Assembly: GCA_049999765.1 (NCBI GenBank) | Contig: JBNGIQ010006956.1 | Coordinates: forward strand, 1 to 20,465 | Source of the DNA: Phaeoceros laevis | Lineage: Eukaryota; Anthocerotophyta; Anthocerotopsida; Notothyladales | Length of the DNA stretch: 20,465 nt | Direction of reading: 5' to 3' | Shown: one piece after another, positions 14,984 through 20,465 of the stretch | How positions within the stretch are numbered: position 1 is the first letter of the stretch | Layout: each line of letters begins with the position of its first letter | The notes under the pieces: generated by a model | What the model saw: the letters and a program-made list of their open reading frames with translations, nothing else | The model's database searches: none | What the model was told of the DNA's origin: nothing | Made by a program: the position numbers and the translations under genes

Positions 14984-17900
14984 GTGGAGGGGCCCGGAGT
15001 TCGACCGGCACCCCCCAACACACAGGATATTTTGGTGATAGCCTGGAATATCAAAGGTTTCTCAGAAACAAAGTATGAAGATCTCAACCGCCTCTTTCCG
15101 GAGTGGGACGTTATGGCTCTCTCAAAAACTGCTGAGACAGGATATAGCCCCATCACTGATCCTCCAGGCACTTTCTCGTTTGGGTTCCCTGCCTTCACCC
15201 AACACCTTCAAGAAGAAGCTCCAATGGGCAGCATCGGAGGCATCAGGGTCTTCTGCAAATTGCACCTCAAGGAAGCCGTTTTCTTGGAGAAAGGTGCTCC
15301 ACTCGAGCAGTATCTGTGGATTTGCATCAAAACGGAATCAGAACCCACATATGTTGCCTTCACCTATTTCCCCACGCAGACAAGTAAAATGCTGACTACA
15401 CTAGGACGCCCACAGGACCATATCTTTGACGGGTTCTTTACAGACGCAACAAATCTCAAGGGGAGGGGTCGGATCGTGGTTATCGGTGATATGAATGCAA
15501 GGATCAAACAGCTTAGACTACAGTGCCCCCTTCGGATCTATGGAAATTCTGTCGCGCAACTATGGACAATGAGATTAAGGCACCCGTCTTAGCCGATAGA
15601 TTCCTTCAAATCCTAGAGGAGCTACAAGTTATCATCTGCAATGGCACGGGGGTCTTCCCACAGACACAAGGTTTTACCTTCCGGTCAGGAAGTGGAGGGA
15701 GAAGTACCATTGATTTCTTATGTATAGAGTTGCACCAAGCCCATACCATTCGCGACTTCAGGATCCTATAGGAGATGGTTGGGTCGGATCACAATCCCCT
15801 CGCAGTCACACTCCGGGGGCCACGGTTGTACAGACAAGTCCGGGACACCAGCCTACACACGGCAAATCCAGGCGAAAGACATATATTCTCAAGGCGGATT
15901 GGTTCCACCTCTTCAAAGAGGATATGGATTCCATGCTCTTAGAGAATCTGGCGGATTTTCGGAAGCATCAGGATCCTATTTTGGCAGCCCAGGTACCCCA
16001 TTCTAAAATAATGACTACTATCCGTAGGCATGGGAAGGCCTGCCCAACGGGAATAAGGAACTCCGGCCCTCTTTCCGTAACAAATGGCAAGAGAACACAT
16101 GTGCACCCTTACGCCAGCACATGCAGTCCAAATTAGCTCTCAGGCCAGATTATAAGGGGACCATGGAATACAAGGTACTTATGGCCATTTACAAAAGGAG
16201 GCATCGGGTGGCATCAAGTGATAGCACAGGGACAAGCCAACCTGCAGTATGTGCCAACAGATGAGAATGTGGCGGACCTCCCACGGCACACAGAAAGGCA
16301 GACAAGGCAAGCCATCCTTCAAGTTACAAAGGGGAAAAAGGAAATCTGGAGAATTATCAAAAGACAAAAGACTCCTATCTTACTTTCCGATATCAAAATA
16401 TGGGAAGAATATACACGTAAACTCTACTACTCAGATGCCCCGCATCACAATGTGGCATACCGGCTTCCCCAACCCGGGACCACATCCTACATTACTCCGG
16501 GTATGGTACTCGATGCAATCAAAAGGATTGCTAGCGGCAGAAAGGCGGATGAGTATGGTTTGAAGATTGAGCACTTTAAGATATTAGATCAAACTCAACT
16601 TAGTCTCCTTTTGGCACAGATCTTCAATGGATGCATTCAAGGCGGCACGCTCCCAATTCAGTGGGGCAGGGGATTTGCCATACCATTATACAAGAAAGGG
16701 GATGCCATGGATCCATCGAATTATAGGACAATTACAATCATTCCAATATTTGCCAAAATTTTAGCCACTATAGGAGAAGAGGGTCTTAGGCCATATAGAC
16801 AAAACGTTGCTCAGACCGTGCAAGCAGGTTTCAGGAGAGGTTACACTGCTGAGGACCACATATTCACATTACGCAACTTGGTACAATACAGGTTGGACCG
16901 CAACACCAAGATATATGCGGCTTTCTTGGACATCTCATAGGCGTTTGATGCCATACCGCGAGCTGGTCTTTGGCAGATTCTTCAAGAATTGGAGATGCCC
17001 CCAAACCTTAGGAAACTCATTCAACTATTATATGACAATTGCAAGGTGTATGTCCGTACCCAGCAGGGGATACCAACACTATAAACAGCAATACGGGCGT
17101 CAAACAGGGTTGTCCGGCCAGCCCCTCCCTCTTCTCGTTTATAATGCAAGTTCTAGAAGAAGCCTTAATAGAAGTACAACCTAGTCCAGCCGTGCTCCTC
17201 ATTCCGATCATCATACAAAGCTTGTTTTATGCGGACGATGTGGTGCTCTTAGCTATCTCGGCGCCCGGGCTACAAAGCCTGCTCCAGTGCACTGAGATCT
17301 TTTGCGCAAGGTTCCATCTACAGATGAACATCTCCAAATCAGCCATTGTTATTTTTGGTGGACAACAACATGAGACTCATTTTACTTGGAATTCGCAAGT
17401 GATTCCCAGACAACCAGCTTATACTCATTTGGGAATTGAGACATATGCCAACAGACAGCAGACCAAGGCTCGCCACAACAGAATAACGCTTACAAAAGCC
17501 ACGGTCGCCAGGATCTTCTCGGCGGTGGCCGCTGATTACTGCCAACACATGATACCCATGATCAAGCTCTGGCAAACTATGGTTATCCCCACATTACTAT
17601 ACGCAGTTCCTTCTTGGGGAGTAGGCTGTCTAGACTCTCACTGGACAGAGATGCAACGTATTCAGAACTCATTCTTTAAAAGAATCCTTCACCTACCAAA
17701 GTCCTCTAGCACAGACATACTCTTGGCGGAAGCTGGGGTCTACCCGGTGGAAATCGAGGCCCTCATCATCACCGCAAGATACTTGCACAGGATCTCCAAG
17801 ATGCAACCTAACAGGTTGCCATACATTGCCCTCCAATTGGCATTACAGGAGGACAAAATGTTTGGAAGGGGGTGGTATACGGAATGGAAGGCCTGGTTGA

Positions 17901-18529
17901 CAAAATGGAACTTACAGCACTGACCGCTTGCTGAGCTTACACCGGAGGTTATCAAACAAGCACATGTGACAAGTACCTGGCAAATGCGGCCGTTACCACA
18001 GACCAAGGAGTTCTACTTGCACCATTTTAGAAATGATAGGATTACATATCCTGAATATCATCTCCAACCATTCATACGATTACAGCTGCCTATGGAACAT
18101 GTGGCGGCTTATACTCGATGCCGAAGTCGGACTGCTCCCACGGCCTTCACCCATTAGAAATGGGCAAGAATATCCCGGGATAAACGAGTATGCCCCAAGT
18201 GCCTCATAACATCTAGGGACGAAGAACAACATATTTTTTACGACTGTCCAGGCCTTCTCCAAGTCCGAATCAGGCAACACCACCTGTTCAGTGGAGACTC
18301 GTCACTGCTCCGTCTGTTTCAACAAGATCCAAGAGCTGTGGCCAGTTATGTTCATGACTATTACCAGACCCTCCAAGTCTCCTGGGATAGGGCACCAAGG
18401 CACAGCTCCAGTAAAATAAAAGCAGCAGCAAACATAGTCAGAAAAGCAAAACGAGCCCGAGTATGTCGAGGCTCTCTAAGGGACATTACTGCAGCACACT
18501 CTTTAAGTTTCAGAAACACCGCCTCTTAA
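14984..18529 (+). pseudogene. LINE ORF2: APE endonuclease, reverse transcriptase, zinc finger; degenerate
   Basis: ORF2p nicks target DNA and primes reverse transcription there. Endonuclease: ILVIAWNIKGF (from about 15029), GDMNAR (15484), STIDFL (about 15706) and SDHNPLAV (15784). The first two lie in one frame and the last two in another, and a TAG (15769-15771) falls before SDH. The conserved LS-E-T reads LSKT (AAA at 15125-15127), losing a catalytic Glu. A linker follows in a third frame (ILKADWFHLFKEDMDSMLLE). RT: ASGRKADEYGLKIEHFK, IPLYKKGD, NYRTITIIP, FLDIS with Asp at 16929 followed by TAG (16938-16940) and AFDAIP, a frameshift near 17070-17090, then GVKQGCPASP and YADD (17228-17239). 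C-terminal region: WGVGCLDSHW and FFKRILHLP, TGA 17921-17923, TAG 18155-18157, then a C-X2-C-X9-H-X4-C finger (18191-18247). Stop TAA 18527-18529. No RNase H domain was seen. Confidence 0.9.
16212..16277 (+). pseudogene. Copia RNase H C-terminal shard within LINE ORF2
   Basis: 22 codons read HQVIAQGQANLQYVPTDENV plus AD, against RQVIGNGQADLQYVPTNNNV plus AD at the end of element A's RNase H. By my count 44 of 66 bases agree with A (from about 7636). This is a hallmark of copia pol and has no place in a LINE. The upstream LINE linker (LRPDYKGTMEYKVL, MAIYKRRHR) is in a different frame. Downstream, the shard is in frame with the RT part (KGKKEIWRIIKRQ). Similarity may continue weakly for some 60 bases toward the copia stop. 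Confidence 0.7.
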
Positions 18530-19203
18530 GGGCTCTGAACACTCTTGCTGTCTATCTGCAACAGTGACCAGCCAACTCACCTGATCACAGGATGACCAGC
18601 AGATGATCATCCAGCTGGGGGAACAACTGCAGACTCTTCTCTCCAAATATTCAGGCCGGGTTTGGGAATAATATCAGCAATCAAAGCAGGGATGTGGTCT
18701 GTCTCAACCTACTACTCTCGGACATCAGGCCTTTACGTACAATAGCGCACTCGTCTTAACCAAAAGTGGTTAGTTCACCACATGAGGAATATAGTGGGAT
18801 CACAGTCCCCCATTGTGCTAACGAAGGAGACTTGCTGGGAGACCAAGGTGGCAGGCCAGAAAATACAGTTATAAGGAACCAGGGAGTCGGGACTCCGACA
18901 CCGGGTTTTTCTAGACAATTGGTAGATAGCTCACCTGTAAAAGGAGATAATTAGGCACTACGGCGTAGGAGGTAGAATTACAGGAAACTAGGTACACAGA
19001 GCCCAAAAGGTGAATTAACAGACAAGCTTTGGGGCTTGTGTTTTTGTTAAAGAAGAGCTCCAGTTTCCCGGTTGTGGATTTTTTAGTCAGATTTCTTGGT
19101 CTATATTTTCACTAAACAGGCTTGCTTTTGAGTGTCGACCCTCGCCGCACAATGTCTACCTTGAGCAGTAGGTAACACTGACTTGGGACGGGGCAAAGTA
19201 GTG
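18530..19203. other. Non-coding spacer between LINE and element C
   Basis: Probably LINE 3' UTR followed by unknown sequence. The gtagaattacagg at 18972-18984 contains the TAGAATTACAG found at the proposed start of the B LTR, so a C LTR might begin near 18973. However, no TGGTATCAGAGC follows and no second LTR is in view. The small inverted repeat GGAGTC/GACTCC near 18885 is noted. No ORF of interest. Confidence 0.4.
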
Positions 19204-19269
19204 AGTACATGACCCCCTTTTTTTGTCTCTTTTATCCACAAGTAACCATGCGGTTTCAATCATATCAAA

Positions 19270-19352
19270 GCTACCAACCGTCTCTCAGCTTGAAGCTCAG
19301 ATCCTCTGTCAAAAACTACACAAGCAAACTCTCAGGTTCCTCATACATTCCT
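19270..19352. repeat. 83-bp direct repeat in element C, copy 1
   Basis: About 76 of 83 bases match copy 2 (19609-19691). Offset is 339 bp, a multiple of three, so both copies encode the same peptide series (LEAQI, LHKQTLRFLIHS). Confidence 0.88.
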
Positions 19353-19608
19353 ACGACAAATCGAACATACTTTCTGTCTGAAACAGTGTCCCAGATCTCA
19401 CCAGCCGCCCCCATACGCAGGACTGAATCGGAAAAACTCAGTCGCTCGTACACATATTTCCTCACTTCACTTCTTGATCTGGGTTTTCACGCACCCAAAA
19501 GCTAGAGTCCTCTTTTCTAGGTATTATCAGCATACAGGCAGCAGTAGTCTGCGGGAACAACCGACCTGTAGTTTTGAAGACCAGATGTTAGGCATAATCC
19601 CGCTCATA

Positions 19609-19691
19609 GCTGCCAACCGTTTCTTGGCTTGAAGCTCAGATCCCCTGTCAAACATTACACAAGCAAACTCTCAGGTTCCTCATACATTCCT
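19609..19691. repeat. 83-bp direct repeat in element C, copy 2
   Basis: Partner of 19270-19352. The sequences before and after the two copies are unrelated, so only this block is duplicated. Confidence 0.88.
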
Positions 19692-19873
19692 TTGTCCTGC
19701 TATCTCAACAGCTAGCTGTACTGTCCATCTCCATTCGAAAACCTGCACCACAATCAGAAAAAGAGATTTCATTAATCAATCAGGCGCATGCAATGAAGGA
19801 TATGTTCAGTAACAAGGCAGAAATTAACAATGGATCTGTAGATGTCCCACCAGATTTCTAGTCTGCTGTGCGG

Positions 19874-20465
19874 ATGTCACATAGAGGTGGAGGTAGAAAC
19901 CATCGTGGTAACCAAACTCCACCGTCATACAGAGGAAGAAGGGTAAATACAAGGTCATATGCACGTGATAGGGCTAACCAAGAGCCTACGCTAGAAGACG
20001 AAGAGCCATCAGATGCTGCTTCATCTTCAGAGGCAGTCAAAGTTAGCCAGCCACCTGAATACCTTGTAGACCCCCTGTCCATAAATTTTGGAACCCGTGT
20101 AGGTTCCCAGCGCCCAACCAGGAGAGGTAGAAATACACATCAATCCGAAGTGTCCAGTTCCTCCACAAACGCTGCCAGAGGGATACTCCTTGCACATGCC
20201 ACAGTAATAAACTTAGCATCACAAGTTGTTCATACAGTGGCAAGCGGGGGTACTGTACACAACACCACTGTGAACAACCTTAAAATTGACTTCAAGGAGA
20301 AAGATAGGTTCAATGGTTCACAGTATGATATTGATATCTGGGCACTACGAGTCCAGGCTATCTTAAAAGAGCATGACCTCTGGGGTGTAGTAACTGGTGA
20401 CATGCCAAAGCCTGGACAGAATGCTGATCAGAAACTAAAAGACTTGTGGAATAAGCTGGACCTGC
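19874..20465 (+). CDS. gag: gag(-pol) of copia element C, 5' part, runs off the window
   Basis: Open frame of 197 codons from ATG to the window end, with no stop. It starts MSHRGGGRNHRGNQ (A: MSHRGRGSHNARG) with an RG-rich N-terminus. It then has an acidic Ser-rich linker, ARGILLAHATVINLASQVVH, HNTTVNNLKIDFKEKDRFNG and QYDIDIWALRVQAILKEHDL, closely matching the gag core of A (NTTVNNMKIDFKEKDRFSG, QYDIWALRVQTILKEHDL). A six-base duplication (gatattgatatc) adds Asp-Ile next to YDI. By nucleotide and protein likeness C is closer to A than B is. The zinc knuckle and pol would lie outside the window. Confidence 0.88.
   Translation, partial: MSHRGGGRNHRGNQTPPSYRGRRVNTRSYARDRANQEPTLEDEEPSDAASSSEAVKVSQPPEYLVDPLSINFGTRVGSQRPTRRGRNTHQSEVSSSSTNAARGILLAHATVINLASQVVHTVASGGTVHNTTVNNLKIDFKEKDRFNGSQYDIDIWALRVQAILKEHDLWGVVTGDMPKPGQNADQKLKDLWNKLDL

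Larger units (their letters stand above)
13247..18529 (+). mobile_element. Decayed L1-like non-LTR retrotransposon (LINE)
   Basis: Two consecutive ORFs with the L1-type plan: ORF1 with coiled coil and RRM-like domain, and ORF2 with APE endonuclease, reverse transcriptase and C-terminal CCHC-type zinc finger. Limits given are those of the coding parts. No poly(A) tail, 3' repeat or target duplication could be recognised, so true ends are unknown. At least five stops or frameshifts and a changed endonuclease residue make this copy non-autonomous. It carries a short copia RNase H fragment between endonuclease and RT. Confidence 0.9.
19204..19861 (+). pseudogene. Element C: decayed ORF1 preceding gag
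   Basis: Two open segments in the same frame flank a stop-rich middle. The first (from about 19204) includes SIISKLPTVSQLEAQILCQK, then LHKQTLRFLIHS, and stops near 19384. The second (19610-19861) has LPTVSWLEAQIPCQTLHKQT, then SFVLLSQQLAVLSISI and a charged tail, ending at TAG 12 bases before the gag ATG. Heptad-like Leu/Ile/Gln spacing and the position just before an MSHRG gag start equate it with ORF1 of A, but direct sequence likeness is weak. The two segments share an 83-bp repeat. Confidence 0.35.

Noticed and set aside
18973-19230. Possible 5' LTR of element C
   Set aside because: Only an 11-base match to the proposed B LTR start; no primer-binding site, no LTR end motif and no partner LTR in the window.

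Overview
The window is eukaryotic, repeat-dominated DNA. It holds no bacterial-style operon, rRNA, tRNA or CRISPR array, and no intact host gene that I recognise. Two copia elements carry the 12-nt primer-binding site TGGTATCAGAGC, which matches the 3' end of plant-type initiator tRNA-Met and not the animal or yeast versions. A plant or algal host is therefore likely, but I cannot name the species.

Layout. 1-1739: unassigned sequence with weak ORFs and an (ATAC)n microsatellite. 1748-2079 (minus): protease fragment of an old Ty1/copia element, called B here. 2080-8639 (plus): complete, very young Ty1/copia element A inserted into B. Its two 254-bp LTRs differ at one base, a 5-bp target duplication flanks it (one mismatch), and its gag-pol frame of 1527 codons is intact. 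8640-11558 (minus): the 5' half of B, with gag, ORF1, a frameshifted ORF0, the primer-binding site and the 5' LTR. Removing A brings B's gag back into frame with its protease. 11559-13246: non-coding DNA with a 96-bp direct repeat. 13247-18529 (plus): decayed non-LTR (LINE, L1-like) element with ORF1 (coiled coil and RRM-like domain) and ORF2 (APE-type endonuclease, reverse transcriptase, C-terminal zinc finger), broken by several stops and frameshifts. 18530-19203: non-coding. 19204-20465 (plus): 5' part of a third copia element, C, running off the window with an open gag frame that starts at 19874.

The most interesting signal is the leader of this copia lineage. Between primer-binding site and gag, A has two further ORFs packed head to tail: ORF0 (58 codons, starting on the base after the primer-binding site) and ORF1 (208 codons, coiled coil). 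B carries homologues of both in the same order, although its ORF0 has a one-base frameshift. C has a probable decayed ORF1 before gag. Conservation in two well-diverged elements argues that these are real proteins.

Other points: an antisense membrane-protein-like ORF between pol and the 3' LTR of A; two 66-69 bp copia pol shards embedded in unrelated places (the LINE, and the leader of B); a perfect 17-bp hairpin in B; and LTRs that appear to begin and end with TA, not TG...CA.
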